This document shows positions 35,401 to 47,687 of a stretch of 64,000 nucleotides of DNA, one piece after another. Below the pieces are notes generated by a model. The model searched no databases, was not told where the DNA came from, and saw only the letters and a program-made list of their open reading frames with translations. The position numbers and the translations under genes were made by a program. Position 1 is the stretch's first letter, and every line of letters begins with the position of its first letter. This DNA is from Struthio camelus (lineage: Eukaryota > Chordata > Aves > Struthioniformes > Struthionidae): assembly GCF_040807025.1 (NCBI RefSeq), contig NC_090968.1, positions 3,089,906 through 3,153,905 of the forward strand, in the 5' to 3' direction.

Positions 35401-36107
35401 GCTCCGGCAGACTGGGGGGGGGGGGGGGGTTAAACCTCCGTTTCCTGCTTGCTAAATCGCAGCCCGTCCTTCCCCCAAGCTGCCAGAAGCGCCCCGGCCC
35501 CCCCGCCCCGAGCTTCCGCCCTCCGTTGCCCAACTCTGCCCAGGCAATGACAAGTTCTCGGCACGTTCATCCCCCACCCCACCGCGTGTCGCGGTGCCGG
35601 CTGCCTCGCCGGCGGGACGCGGCGGCAGGGACGCGATGAGATGCGGCGGCCGCCCCTGCCCGCCCTGCCTGGCCCCGGAGGCTGAAGGCAGCGGCCGCGC
35701 TCGGCGGCGGGTCGGGGGGCCGCGGGCAGGAGGCGAAAGCCAGGGGGCAGGAGGCGGAAAAGCCCAGCGGCTTCATGGCGCCTGCCGGTGCTGCCGGCAT
35801 GGCCACCCGTCGTTGCCAGGGCCCTGGTTTCCTCCTGGTGGTTAAACCCTGCCCGGCCGCGCCGGGAGCAGCCACCACCCCGACGAGGCCCTCCCAGACC
35901 CAAGCGGTGTCAGCTGATTTTTGCAGAAACGCTTTGGGAAGGGAGGTGCCGCTGCCTCGCAGCCACGGGTGCACCGAGTGCGGCGTGCTCAGCCCGCCCC
36001 GTCCCAGCCTGGCGCTCCACCCCTGTGGAGCCACGCGGCCTCCGGGCTGCTGCAGGGAGGCACCATCCAACGCCAGAGCCCGCAGCTGCCAGTCTGCAGT
36101 CACCAAC

Positions 36108-36330
36108 CTCCTCCTGCGTCCTGTCTTCCTCCTGTATCCTCTTCCTGCATCCTCTGTCCTCCTCCTGTACCCACCATCCTCCTCCTGCATCCTCCATCCT
36201 TCTCCTGCATCCTCCAGCCTCCTGCACTCTTCATCCTCCTGCACCTTCATCCTCCTCCTGCACCCATCGGCCTCCTCCTGCACCACCCTTCTGCACCCGC
36301 CGCTCTCCATCTGCTTCTCCTGCCCGTGTG
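36108..36330. repeat. Pyrimidine-rich CTCCTGCAT-type short tandem array
   Basis: Irregular repeats of CCTCCTGCATCCTC and CTCCTCCTGCACC. The array lies between two copies of a 46-bp sequence beginning GGCTGCTGCAGGGAGGC (36045-36090 and 36471-36516). Confidence 0.8.
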
Positions 36331-37323
36331 CAGCATCCTGCACCCAGCACCCTGCCCGTCCCGTCCCGGCTATTTGCGGCAGCCTCCCCGCTGCGGCGCC
36401 CGGCCAGCAGCGCCCAGGCCGGCACGGCGCGGGCAGCAGGCCGCGTTCCTGCTGCCGGCCCCGGCGGCAGGGCTGCTGCAGGGAGGCTCCATCCAGCGCC
36501 GTATCCTGCAGCTGCCGGCGTTGGGGGCGGCTGGGAAGCTCCTGCTGCTGGGCCGGGGGGGTGCAGCGCAATCAGGGGCTAACGAGGAAAGGGCGGCCGC
36601 CTGCCTGGGCCCAGCTGCAGCACGTTGGCTGCCGACAGCAGGGCTGCCCCGGGGGCCGCTTAAAGCTGGCAGGGGCAATGGAGGGGGGGAAAGGTCTGCA
36701 GGCTGGGCTGGGAGCTGCCAGGTAGGTGAGGGGCTTTGGGGGGTCCTGGCTGTACTGGGCCTTTCCCTGCCTGGGTGCGGGGCAGCCGGTGTCCCCAGCA
36801 GGGCTGGGTGCGGGGCTGAGCCGGGTGCCCGGCCCTGACGGAGGGCAGCAGGGTGCTCCCGGTGCCAGCTTGGCGGTGGTCTGGCTGCCGGGGGCTTTGC
36901 AGCCCGCTGCGGGTCCGGCTGGGAGCGAGCCGGGGGCCGGCTGGCCCTGCAGAGCCCCCCGCTCGGCCGGGCCGCGACCACATCTGCATCTGTGTTCGCC
37001 TTGCAGGACATCGGTGCCGAGGCGTCCCGGTTGGGGGGGTTTCCCCTCGACGGCGGTGCCGGGTGGCCCCGTCGCCCCGCTCGGGTGGCGGGACGCCCCG
37101 GGGAGGAGCGCTCCCCTCCCGCTGCCCGGGCAGGGTCGGGGGGACGGCGGTGCTGCCCTGGGGCTCCGGCCCAGCTCGTTTCAGGTGCCACCGGCCAGGA
37201 GGACGCCCTGGCCGCCGAGCGGAGCGGCCGGTCCCGCTCCCCGACGGGCCGAGGGCGGCCGGCGACGCCGGGCGCGGGAGACGCGGACGCAGCGATGGCC
37301 GAGGCGCCGGGTGAGGTAACGGC

Positions 37324-37329
37324 TTTATT
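37324..37329 (-). terminator. C2orf42: C2orf42 poly(A) signal (AATAAA on minus strand)
   Basis: TTTATT on the plus strand reads AATAAA on the minus strand, 633 bases after the C2orf42 stop codon. It is the first canonical signal I found downstream on that strand, and implies a 3' UTR of about 650 bases. Confidence 0.7.
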
Positions 37330-37961
37330 GCTCTGGGCGGTCACAGCGGGGGCCGAGCCGCCCCGGCCGTGCCGCGGGGGGCCGAGCGCGGTGCCCCGGC
37401 TGGGGTCCCCCCCCACCCCAGGGCGCAGCCGCCTCGGCCGCGCAGCCCTGCACCAGCCTCGCTGCGGGGTTGGGGCCGGCTGAAGCGGCTCCCACCGCGT
37501 CCCAGCCCTGCGGGTGCTGGTGGCCGCTGCCGCTCCCGGGCCGGGGTGCTGCTGCCGTGGGTGGGGGTGCCCCAGGGTCTGACCTGTGCCCCCTTTGCTT
37601 CCCCAGCCGCCCCCCTGCTGCCGGCGGGGAAGGGGCAGCCGGAGCCGGGCCCCGCCGGAGGGCGCGCAGCCCGGGAGCGGAGGCGAGCGGCGCAGGTAGG
37701 GACAGAGCGACGGCAAAGCACTTGGGTGGTTTAACGCTGGGCCGGGCAGCGGCGAGGGGCTGGTGCAGCCTGCTGCATGGGCCTGGGCCCCGCACCTCCC
37801 CGCGCGTGGGTGCCGGGCCCCCCCCGGAGCTGGGGCTCAGCCCTGCCTGGCTCCAGCTGCGCATGGAGAGCGGAGGGGCCTGGCGGCAGCAGCAGGCTGT
37901 GTGCTGACTTAGTGTGACCCCCCCCCCGACCCCGGGGGTGCTGGGGGGGGTCTGGGCTGGC

Positions 37962-40900
37962 TCAGGGGAAGGTGATGGTGGTGAGGGGGGTGAGCTCCAG
38001 CGCCTGCTCCAGGGGTGGCGGCGGCGGCGGCTGCTCCTGGAAGGCGGCGGGGTGCCTGCTGCCGTGGTGGCCGTACTCGAACTTGATGCGCAGCTCTCCG
38101 ATGCGGGACTGAGGTAGGATGTCGGGGATCCACTCGATGACGAAGGGGGTGGGCTCCTTCTGGGTGGGAGAGGTGTTGCCTGGGGGGGGGGGGAAGAGGG
38201 GGTGGGCATGGCTGGGGCCCTCCCCCGGGCTCAGTTCCTGGGGGGGGAGCCCCCCTGGTTTTGGGGGGGGGGAAAGGGACCCTGGCCTCCCCCCTGCAGG
38301 GGTGCTACTTTATTTTGGGGTGCCTGTTCTTAACTAAGTAACTGCTTGGCTGGGAGCCAGAGGCCTGGTGTTTTCCCCCCCCCCAGGGCTGTATTGCCCT
38401 TCCTAGGGCAGGGGAGGGGTGTGGGGAGGCTATCTCAGGTGTTTGAGATTTTTTTTTTTGGGGGGGGGGAGTGGGCAACAGGAGTGTAGCTATGGTCTTG
38501 CTCTCTGGGGGGGGCTTCCTCCAGGAAGAGGAGCCCCAGCCCCCTTCTGGGGGGCCTGCTCCCCCCCTGTGGAAGAGAGCTTCTTTTGGGGGGCCTTCCC
38601 CCTGTGGAGGGGTGCCCCCAGAAGGGGGCTGGGGCCCCTCTTTGGAGGGACCTCCCCTCCTGGAAGGGTCTGCCTTGAAGGGGCCTGGGGTTCCCCTACT
38701 TGGAGGGCCCTTCTTTTGGGGGGGGGGAGCCCCCCCAAAGGAGGCCCCTCCAAGGGGGAGCCCCAGCCCCCTTCAAGGCAGACCCTTCCTGGGGAGGGGG
38801 GGAAACGATTTTCTGCTGGAGCTCTCCTCCATGGGAGAACCCAGCCCCCCTTGGGGAGGGCACCCTCTGGCTGAGGTTCTCCCCTCCTTGTGGGGAGCCC
38901 AGAGCCCCCTTGTGTGTGTGTGGGGGGGGGGTGCCCTGTGTTTGTGTAGGTGAACTTGGCCCCCTTCTTGCTGGGGGCTCCCTGTTGCAGGCAGAGAGGC
39001 CCAGCTCAGTGCTTGGAGGAGGTGAGCTGTGGCAGCTCCCATGCTCAGCTCTGCTCTTCACCATCTTTTTTTTAGTTTCCTCAGCTGCTCAAGCTCCTTT
39101 CCTGGGCAGGGAGCTCTGCTCTCTGCTGCTCCCAAGCCAGCCTGCAACCCGGGCGGCTGCAGCAAGGGCAGCCCGGCACGAGGCCCCGCCTGGCCTGCTG
39201 GGGCAGGCCCTGCTCCCGCTGCGCTGGCCTAGAGGCGCTTGGTGGCCCTCTGCCACTCACCCACTTTGAGGAAGGTCTTGAGCTCCAAAGGCCGGATCAC
39301 CGGCTGCTTCTCCAGGCGCCCGTATGTCTCGGCAATGCTCTCCACTTCCACTTTGGGACACTTGAACAGCTCGTATGTCCCATCCCGGTTCTGGATGAAG
39401 CTGCGAGTGATTTCCAGTGGCATCTGCCAGCAGGCACAGGAGGGAGGCGGTAAGGAGACCGGGCCCCCTCGCCCGCCAGGAGCAGGGGGTGGTGGAGGCA
39501 GCTGGGGCCTGAGCCCTGGGCTGCGGCATGAGCTCTCCCAAAGGGGTGCTGGGGGGCTGCTTGTCAGCCTTACCTCAGGCGTATCAAAGATCTGCTTGAC
39601 CTGCAGGATGTTGGTGATGTGCCAGGTATACTTGGAGAAGGTCCCCAGCGGAAGGGCGTCTTTGCGGACAAAAGCTGAGGAAAAAGAAAAGCGGGTTAGC
39701 GGCTGTGAGGCTGTTCCTGCCTGCCTCTGCCCAAGACTACCGGGAAGGTGGGTTGTGTTTGTGAAGGGGGTTGCTTTCTCTTCTCTTTTCCTACCTTCCC
39801 CTTTCTTTTTTCCTTAGCTCAGCTGCAGGCCTGAGCAAGAGCTCTCTCTCTGTGCAGCTCTTGCTGTTTGTCTCTTTCATAACATATGCCTGAGTGCCCC
39901 CCTCAATTCTTGGGGGAAAACCCCTCGCCAGGGCTCATTTAATAGCAGCTAATAAAGTAAATCCTTCCCTGCCTTCTTCCAAAGCTCTCTTGTCTCTGCT
40001 GGCTCTTCAGACCATGTTTCGCTGAGACTAGGGCACAAAGGGATGCAGGGCCAAGGGTGCTGAGGCCCAGCTGTAACACTCATGTACTGCCCTTAACCTC
40101 TGGGATAGCCTCTTGCGTATGCTAAAGCATAGCTTTACACCTCAAACACTCCTGGAGGCTTTAGTTGGAAGCACTGAGGAACACGTGCTAGGGTCAAGGG
40201 TGCTGGAGCCTGCTTACTTAATTCAGAGGAGCAGCGCTGTATCAGCTGGGGGCAGACAAAAGGGAAAACCAGAAACTTGAACTCGTCCATGTGCCCTAAA
40301 CTCCTAAAACAAGCTCTTGTGCGTGCTACAGCACCAAGCCCAACCCTGCGTGAGAAGCTAGGCTGAAGCAGTTAGCACCACCAGCAGGTACCAGGGGCTG
40401 CATATCCCACTTAATGCAGAAGTGCCCAGTCCTTGGGGCCACTTCAAGCAGCCGCTGCTCTCTTCTAGCACCGCTGTCATGAAGGCAGCGTATGGAACAA
40501 CAGCGGGTTAGGCAGCTAGTTCCCCTTGTCTCTCTTACTGCCGAGTCTCTCCTGGAAGCATCCCACCCTGAGCAGCAGCCAGTGCTTGCTCTGCACAAGC
40601 TCAGTCCTATCCTACCCGTCGTGGAGTTGGGCAGCCTCTTCTTCGTGCTCCCCACGGAAATCCTCTGCTGTAGTGCGTCAAAGAAAGCCTGAGGGATGTG
40701 GAACACCAGCGGCTCCGGCTTGCCTAGGTGTTCAAAGACAAGAGGCTGAGCTTGCCAGCAGCCTAAGCGGCCACCTCCCACTGCTTTTACCCTTGACCGC
40801 CCCATAACCCACCCTCTGTTTCAGGTAGCTCTAGTGCAGCAGCCCCCAGCAGGGCACAAGGCTGAGCTTAATCACAGCTGCAGGACCAGATGTTCCTCCA

Positions 40901-43900
40901 GCCCCAACGCTAAACTTGGGAGCTGCTGCTGAAAGGGGCCCATCACGGACACTGTAAACGGCTTGGCGTGAGCAGAGAGGACTGCCGCTGCAGCTCTCTG
41001 CTGTTGCGACCAGCAGCAGGGGGAGGGCAGAGTACATGCACAACTCATGCTTAACAGCGTCACACAAAGAAAGCTGAAAGACATGTCTGGGAAGGGCTTA
41101 GAGGGCGTGGAAGGAGACAACCCCTTCGAGTGTGGTTTGTTTGTTTTTTTTTTTGTCCTTGTATTAAGGAGAGTCCAGCGGTACTACAGCACTAGCCCCA
41201 CAGTCTCGCAGCTGCTGGTGCAAGTGCTATGCTCACATGTTACATCCCAGGAAAGGGGTTTTACAGACATGATAAAAGTGGCCTGGATGATGGTCTGGGG
41301 TACGCTGCCTGCTGCCAGTCACCTGCAGAAGTCACGTGCTGTCACTTGCCCTGCACGATGCTGAGGGGCGCAGCAGACTTGAACTCCCCCAGGTATTAGG
41401 CAGCACTGTGTGTAGCATCTCACCTTACTTCACCTTTTCTGCTCTGCTCCAGGCAGTTCCTTTGAGCATAAATAAGCTCTAAGGGAGTTTCTCCCTTCCC
41501 CAAGCATAAACACGAGCGCTAGGCTTTTGATAAGCGTTAAGCCGGTACTTAGGGAAAGAATCCAAGCTGACAGAAACTTCCCTGGGCAAAATAATATTTG
41601 CTCCCACCAAGGCAAACGTGTGCGTCCCTTTAGGCTAACAGTTATTTAATGCGGCCAAGAGCTTGGCTGTCACCTAGAGAGGGTGCGCTGGGAACGAAAT
41701 GGTGCCTGAAGGCTCTCGGAAGGGGGTTTCCCCCCAATGACTTACCCTCAAATTGGTAATGCATGGTTTGATGGATGCGTTCGGTGACACTGGCCAGCCA
41801 TTCCTGGAAGGACAGGGTCACCTGTGACTCATCCAGCAGCTGATTACAGCCTAAAAGGAAAATGAAAGTGAAATCAGAAACTACCTCATCACACAAGTGA
41901 AGAATAGAGACGGGAAGGGAAAAAAATAACTGCGACAATCCCCATCCAGTACATGTGGGCCCCAAGGGTGGGGGAGAGGTGGCTGGGTAAGTGGCTGTAT
42001 GTAGTCAAGTGTTTCCCATTTTACATTCACTACTTCCCCTGCTGCGCAGACCTGATGGCCTCTGTAAAAACAGAGCACAGAAAGGCGGCAGACAGCAGCA
42101 CAGCGAGCAGAGCAGAGTGAGCGCTCACGCTCTGCCCGACACAATCTCCTCTGCTATTTTGGGCAGTTTCGTTTTTGGCGTGTCACCCTAGGAAAGCACT
42201 TGCAACTTTACCCAAGGGGCGTGCGCGTTTCCTAGCCAGCACGCTTTGAGCGCTGGGCGGGCTAGTCCGCCACAAGAGATCAGACCCCTGTGCGCACCAG
42301 AACTGGGTCAGGGTGACCAAAACAACAGACAGGCAAGCAGTAAACTGGCAGGTGGAAGGGAGAGGAAAAAGAAGACCTTTGTACCACTTTCTAGGCCAAA
42401 ACTAAAGCTAAAAGACAAGAGCATTAAAGAAAGCTTTCTAGTCAGCCCAAGCCATTATCAGGAAGGAGCGTGGCTTTTTCCAAAGTGCGCCAAGTCATTG
42501 GGAACGCCCACAGATTTTCATGGGATTTGGACTGACCCTTAAGTCCCTGAACAGCTCATAAGCACATGCAAGTACACATCCTTCTCCTTAGTGATAAGTT
42601 ATTACATACGCACACATGAAACGCTCCCTAAGGCGGCCAGGGTTATCTGAGTTTACATCTCGTTTACAGCTAGCACATTCCCCACGGCTCTCCAAGAGAG
42701 TTAGGTGCATAGCCTAACTCGGGCAGAGCCCAGCCGGTATGGCTGAACAAGTATTTACTGCTATAAAATACGGCTATTTGATGACTCTGGCCAGGATGGG
42801 TCTCCCCACGGTAGCTCTGTATATTAAGGATGCTATAGACACCGATGGTGGCAAAAGAGCAACAGTTCAGTTTACTACTGTGCCTGCTCTGAGTCACCTA
42901 CTCAATTTCGTCTAGGAAGGCATATAATTGCATTAGCTTAATACCATTATAATGCCTGCCTGCTGGCTTGTCCACGACAACACTGACCCCCCCCATCCCA
43001 CGCTTACTGAGGGCCACAGGCAGGCCAGCACCCTAGAGTTACGTGAGACACGCAGCTACCAGTCACACCAAGGCAGCAGAAGGCTCCCGAGCCCGACTTC
43101 TGCCTCCTAGAGAAACACGGAAGAAGTCCCCCGGGATCAGCAGAGCGACACAGGGGTGGGGGCACAGCCCCAGCCGCCCCCCTCTGCAGGGGTGACGGCA
43201 GCGCGAGCCAAGGCGTCGGTCCGCGCGGCTCTGCCAACTCCCGCGGAGCGACAAGCGACGCGAGCCGAGGAGTGAGCTCGGCGTCTGCGTGGTCCCTGGG
43301 CGCTTCCGGGCATCCGCTGCTTTCGAGGCTGCGGCAACGAGCCTTACCTTGCCTTTTCAGCGACGAAGCAACGGCTGGCTTTTTCAGGCTGCTTTTCCTC
43401 AGGTTGCTGCTAGCTGCGTCTTGAGCCAGGAGAGGGCTAGTCACCTGCGTACCTGAAGTTCAAGTCGAGAGCGTTTCAGGGCACAAACCCCGGCAAGCTG
43501 CACGCGTCCTCCAGAGCCCCTCGCGCCCGTCGCCCCAGCTGCACCCCTCCCTCTGTGCCAGGGTAGGTGGGAGCAAGCGACTTTCCAGCTTAACCAAAAG
43601 TAGTCATAAAAAGACCCACTCAGACTCACTGCAGAAGCCTGACCGATACGTAGGGCCTGCCTGTAAGGCTGCCAGCCCAGCACCAGACAGCGCACGAGGC
43701 CTGCTACAGCTCTCGGAGATCACAGGCGGGCTGCCCCTCCTGTAAGCACGCAAGCCAGACGACGGCTTTTCTCTCAGACAACATCCAGCTCCGCGATAAC
43801 CGAAGCCGCAGCCCCTCCGACGGACGCTCACCAGATGTTACGTCCTTTTTCCTCTTCTTGGGCTTGGAAGCAGCAGTCTCGTCAGCTGGCGCTGCAGATT

Positions 43901-46606
43901 CGGGGCTGCAGACTAGCTGCGGCACGATGAGCCCTTTCAGGCCTAGGAAAAGCGACGCTCAGTCCTTAAAAGCTCCTTAACCGTTCCCAAGCACTCCTCC
44001 GTCCCACACGCGCTCCCGTAACCGCTCCTGCGAGCGGCCTCAACGAAGCCGGCAGGCCCGATCCCACGCGTACAGTTACTCAGGTGAAGGAAAGAAAAAC
44101 TAGAGACTTCACTAAGTAGTCGGGGCTTTGCTTTTTTGGCAGCTGCGCACACAGCCTAGCTTGGCACTCGCTTCCCTGCTGAACGACTCTCGACCTGGCG
44201 GGCAAGGAGGGCTTGCCAAAGCGCGGGGCAGCAAACTGGCCAGCCATCAACGAGCAACATTTCGATTCCCACGCTCTGAGTCACTGTTCCTAAAAACACA
44301 GGAAAACTAAACAAAAAGCGGGGGGGGGACACCCAGACCTGAAAGGTAGGACTCGCATCAGCCCCAAAGGACAACTGTTTGACACAAAGTCCAAAAGGCT
44401 CGTTGCTTTTGTGGGGGGGAGAGGGGGACCGGAGGAACAGAGCATTCGGCTTCCAAACAGCAAGATTCGCCCCCGAGCACGCGGCAGCCAGGTAGCCAGG
44501 TGCGCTCACGCAGGAGGATAACCAAGAACTACAAACGCTGCCAGGTTGCGCGTCTCTGGGTGCAATCAAGTCTCCTTCCCCTTCAGTTCTTCCAAGCCTT
44601 AAGCCTCTTCTTCTCCCCACTCTCTGACCTGACATCAAACCCCGCGTTATCAGCACACCTCGGACCAGCTCTCAAGATGCTCACCCGGCCAAAAGCAAGC
44701 GCCGTTCCCGACGGCTATGGGCGCGGATCCAGCTGCCTTCCCCGCCACGCCAGCAATGCCGCAAGGGCCGAGCGACCGGCACAGTGCGGCCGTACAACGA
44801 CACGGGAGCGCAGGGCTCTTTTTTTTTGGGGGGGGGGGGGGGGACTTCCCACCCAAAGACCTTGAAGGACACTACAGACATCATCAGAGAAACCCCAGAA
44901 GATGCTCTGGCCCCACAGACATGTTTCACAAGAAGGAAACCCAGGACGCAGGTGAGGGAAGTGCTTTTTAGGGAGAGCACCCTGAGGCAGCCGCTGAGAT
45001 AGGGGCCGGTTTTCATCTTGTACCAGCTTTACAGCCTGACCCCCCAGACAGGGCTCAAGACCACTACCCAACCACTCCAGAAACAGCTCCCTGGAAGCGG
45101 AATCGAGTTTATCCGCACTTTTAATTAACTCACTTCACTCAGGTTGGTCTCCTCAGGGCAGATTTCCACATATATTTGGGTGCCTAAAGAGACGGGGGGG
45201 GGGGGGGGGGGTTATCAGGGTGCACATATCTGGGAGGGCAACACCCAGGGGAACTTCACCCCGGAGACCGCTGCCCAGCTTGGATTTCACAATGAGCCGC
45301 TCGAGCCTCTCCCCAGTGCTCTTGCGCGAACAGAAGACGCGCCAGCCAAAGGCGACCCGCTCCACAAAAACAGCAGACTGCAGCAAAGCCCCTTGGGCTC
45401 CGCCACCCTAGGGCAGACCCCGCCTCCAGAAGCAAAGGAGAGCCCCGCTCCGCTCCTGCGTGAAGCTCGAAGGAGTGCAGCAACCCCAGAGCTCAGCTAC
45501 CACCCACTCACCCCAGCCCGGTGCTGGCTGCCTCCCTGCAGACCCACCTATTTGTAGAGGGAGGAGGCAGAAAACAAAGCACCAGGTAACAAAGGTCTGA
45601 TAGGGCTCAGCTGAAGGCCGCCCTCGCCGCTGGGCAGCCCAGGGCCCAAGCGAGCCGCCCGGTTCAGCAAGGCAGGCCGTGCTCAGCCAGATGCCACGCT
45701 CCCCCAACACGTCCCCGCGACGCCCACGGCCTCCTCTTCCCCCCTCGCGCCGCACCCACGTCCGCCCCCCAACCTACCGCCCGAGTCGTAGCTGAGGAAG
45801 TCGGCGAACTCCTGAGCCAGGGCCTCGTCGCTGGCAAAGGCGCAGATGCAGGCGAAGAAGTGAATGCACCTCTGCGCCGCCGCCGCCTCCTCCTTGGCTG
45901 AGCCGGCCTTGGCCGACTTCAGAGTCTGGCAGGAGCAGAAGAACCTGTGCTCCGCCAGGCTCTTCGCGCTCACCTTCTGGGCGAAGGAGGCGTGCAGGTA
46001 GCCGAGGCTGTGCTTCTGGCTGGCCTTGCACTTCACCACCAGCACGCTCTTGGTGATCCTCTGCACCAGGGGCCCCGTGGGCTCGGTCGCCAGCTGCCAT
46101 ATAGTTTGCTTCATTTCGGGGGAGGCCTGCACGGAGCCGAGCGCCGAGCTCTTCAGGGTCAGCGGGGTGGCCTCGGTCTGACAGTTCAGGGCCAGTTTGA
46201 TGTGCTGGCACTGGTTTTCCACCACGCCTTGCGTGGCTGCCTTCAGACACGACGGGACGTAGCAGCGGCCGGAGCTGAGCTGCGTGATGATGGTGCCGTC
46301 CACCGTCTGGATGGCTGTCTCGGAAACCCCGAGCTCCACGAAACACCGGTAATCCGGTCCCCGGTCTCTCTGCCGGACGGAGTAGACTTGCAGGTCGGAG
46401 CCGGTGATGATCTTGACGGCGTCGACGCTGGGCTGCTTGCGAGTGCCGTAGCGGAAGACGGTCCCGCAGGTCTTGTTCTTGCAGCTCAGGCCCCGGGTGC
46501 CGTTGTAAGTGCCGCAGCGGGGACATTTCCTGATTCCCCTGAGCGTGGCTTTCCCCAGGTCCGACAGGAAGGCAGGGACTTTGGTCCGGACGGAACCGGG
46601 CTCCAT
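37962..46606 (-). CDS. C2orf42: Uncharacterised protein C2orf42 homologue, complete
   Basis: Coding exons in transcript order: 46606-45778 (exon from 46618), 43942-43832, 43452-43348, 41850-41746, 40723-40616, 39674-39574, 39423-39261 and 38179-37962 (stop 37964-37962). They join in frame to 579 aa (human about 574). The start [20 protein letters not shown] follows a good acceptor and matches the family start. Residues 28-48 form a zinc-ribbon-like CPRCG...CKNKTC (C28, C31, C42, C47). Residues 223-249 have CSC-x21-CIH, the CxC...CxH spacing of SWIM-type zinc fingers. Residues 303-309 (KPKKRKK) look like a nuclear signal. The C-terminal half contains [58 protein letters not shown] and [20 protein letters not shown], and ends [10 protein letters not shown]. 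Function is unknown; the nuclear nucleic-acid role is only an inference from the zinc motifs and basic patch. Confidence 0.95.
38500..38800. repeat. Inverted-repeat (palindromic) minisatellite in the last C2orf42 intron
   Basis: The segment 38662-38789 is an imperfect palindrome centred near 38726. Its outer 22 bases (38662-38683 and 38768-38789) are perfect reverse complements. The remaining arm matches with a few mismatches and small gaps, up to a G-run/C-run centre. A second perfect 21-base inverted pair sits just to the left (38533-38553 with 38615-38635). The units thus alternate in orientation. Confidence 0.9.
43943..45777 (-). other. C2orf42: C2orf42 intron between coding exons 1 and 2
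   Basis: About 1.8 kb with two long homopolymer G tracts on the plus strand (about 44828-44843, preceded by a T-run, and 45194-45211). No additional exon was recognised. Confidence 0.6.
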
Positions 46607-47404
46607 CCTCCAGGGAACCTGAAACAGAGAGATTGGGACAGGAACGACGGGCGCAGCGGTATGTGGTGACACCTACAGGTCCCTCTGCGGGAGGCAGAGA
46701 CGGCGGCTGTCCCCAGCGGCTCCCAAACGCCGCGGACAGGGGGAAGCGGAGTTCGAGGCGAAAGCGACCCGCTGCCTGCGGCGGCCGGACAACTGGCAAA
46801 GGCAGGGCAGGGCCTGGGTCCCACCCGTCGCTCCAGCACCCTGGGGCCGAGCCGCGCTTGCAGCTTCAGGGCGTCCGTCGTCAGCAAGGCCTAAAGCCAC
46901 GCGCGGGTGCGAAAGAGCCGCCACGCGATATCCTAACTTGCCGCTCGTGTGTTAACTTACGGGCTTGCTTCTCCTAACAGAGCAGCAAAGAGCCGTCCTG
47001 CAGGTAGAGCACCCCGGCACGTGCTGTTTTCCAGTCTCGGCAGCGCAGGAGTGTGCGCCTGCTCGGCCTCCTCCCCTCCCCGGTTCCCCCGCTCCGCTCC
47101 CCCAAAGCCGAGGGGCGCACGCAGCTGCCCCGAGCCCCCAGCGCCGCCGCCGCTCCCAGCCACCCTGCTCCTGCTGCTCTGCCCGGCGAGGGAAGCAAGG
47201 CCGGCGAGCAGGGGGCGGCCGCGGGGGTTTTTCCCCCTGCCCGTCCAGCTCCGGCTGGCACGCTACCCCTCGCGCCGCTGCCGGCGGGCAGCGCTGCCGG
47301 GCCCCGGGGACGGCGCTGCCTCCCTGAGGGCGGCTCGGGGCAGGGGGAGCGAGGAGGCCGAGGAGAGCAGGGCGGGGAGCTGGCGAGGGCGCAAAGCCAC
47401 GGCG

Positions 47405-47472
47405 GCGGGAAGGAGGCGAGGCGGGAAGGAGGCGAGGCGGGAAGGAGGCGAGGCGGGAAGGAGGCGAGGCGG
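47405..47472. repeat. 16-bp tandem repeat, about four copies
   Basis: GCGGGAAGGAGGCGAG repeats head to tail in the CpG island of C2orf42. Confidence 0.88.
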
Positions 47473-47687
47473 GCCGGCGCTGAGGGCGCAGCGCGGCGGG
47501 GAGAGGGGGAGCCCGGCGGCGGGCGAGGCCCCCGGGGCCACCCTCGGCCGCCTCAGGCCGCTCCAGCCAACGCTGCACCGCAGGGCCGTCGTCGTCGCCG
47601 CCATCGTCGTCGTCGAGGGCGCCCGGGGACCCTCGAGGGCGGCGGTGGTTTTTGGACAGGGGGCGCCTCGCCTCCGCCACGCGGCCG

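Larger units (their letters stand above)
34391..37310. other. GC-rich intergenic region between the converging MXD1 and C2orf42 genes
   Basis: No gene could be supported here on either strand. Long open frames exist (up to about 410 codons on + and 448 on -), but they follow from GC composition and tandem repeats and have no recognisable domain. The region holds an 18-bp-period minisatellite (34962-35400), a CTCCTGCAT-type array (36108-36330), and a 46-bp imperfect direct repeat at 36045-36090 and 36471-36516. Confidence 0.55.

Noticed and set aside
34407-35639. A 410-codon plus frame and 321-codon minus frame as a new gene
   Set aside because: High GC and an 18-bp tandem repeat explain the openness. 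No domain, splice logic or promoter supports it.
37294-37730. A short plus-strand start (MAEAPG before GTGAGG) with a possible second exon at about 37606-37695
   Set aside because: It falls within the inferred C2orf42 3' UTR on the other strand, the translation is low-complexity and no further exon was found. Kept only as a weak possibility.
45774-46799. A 341-codon frame overlapping the first coding exon of C2orf42 on the minus strand
   Set aside because: It is a shifted shadow of the C2orf42 exon. The frame encoding MEPGSVRTK is the conserved one.
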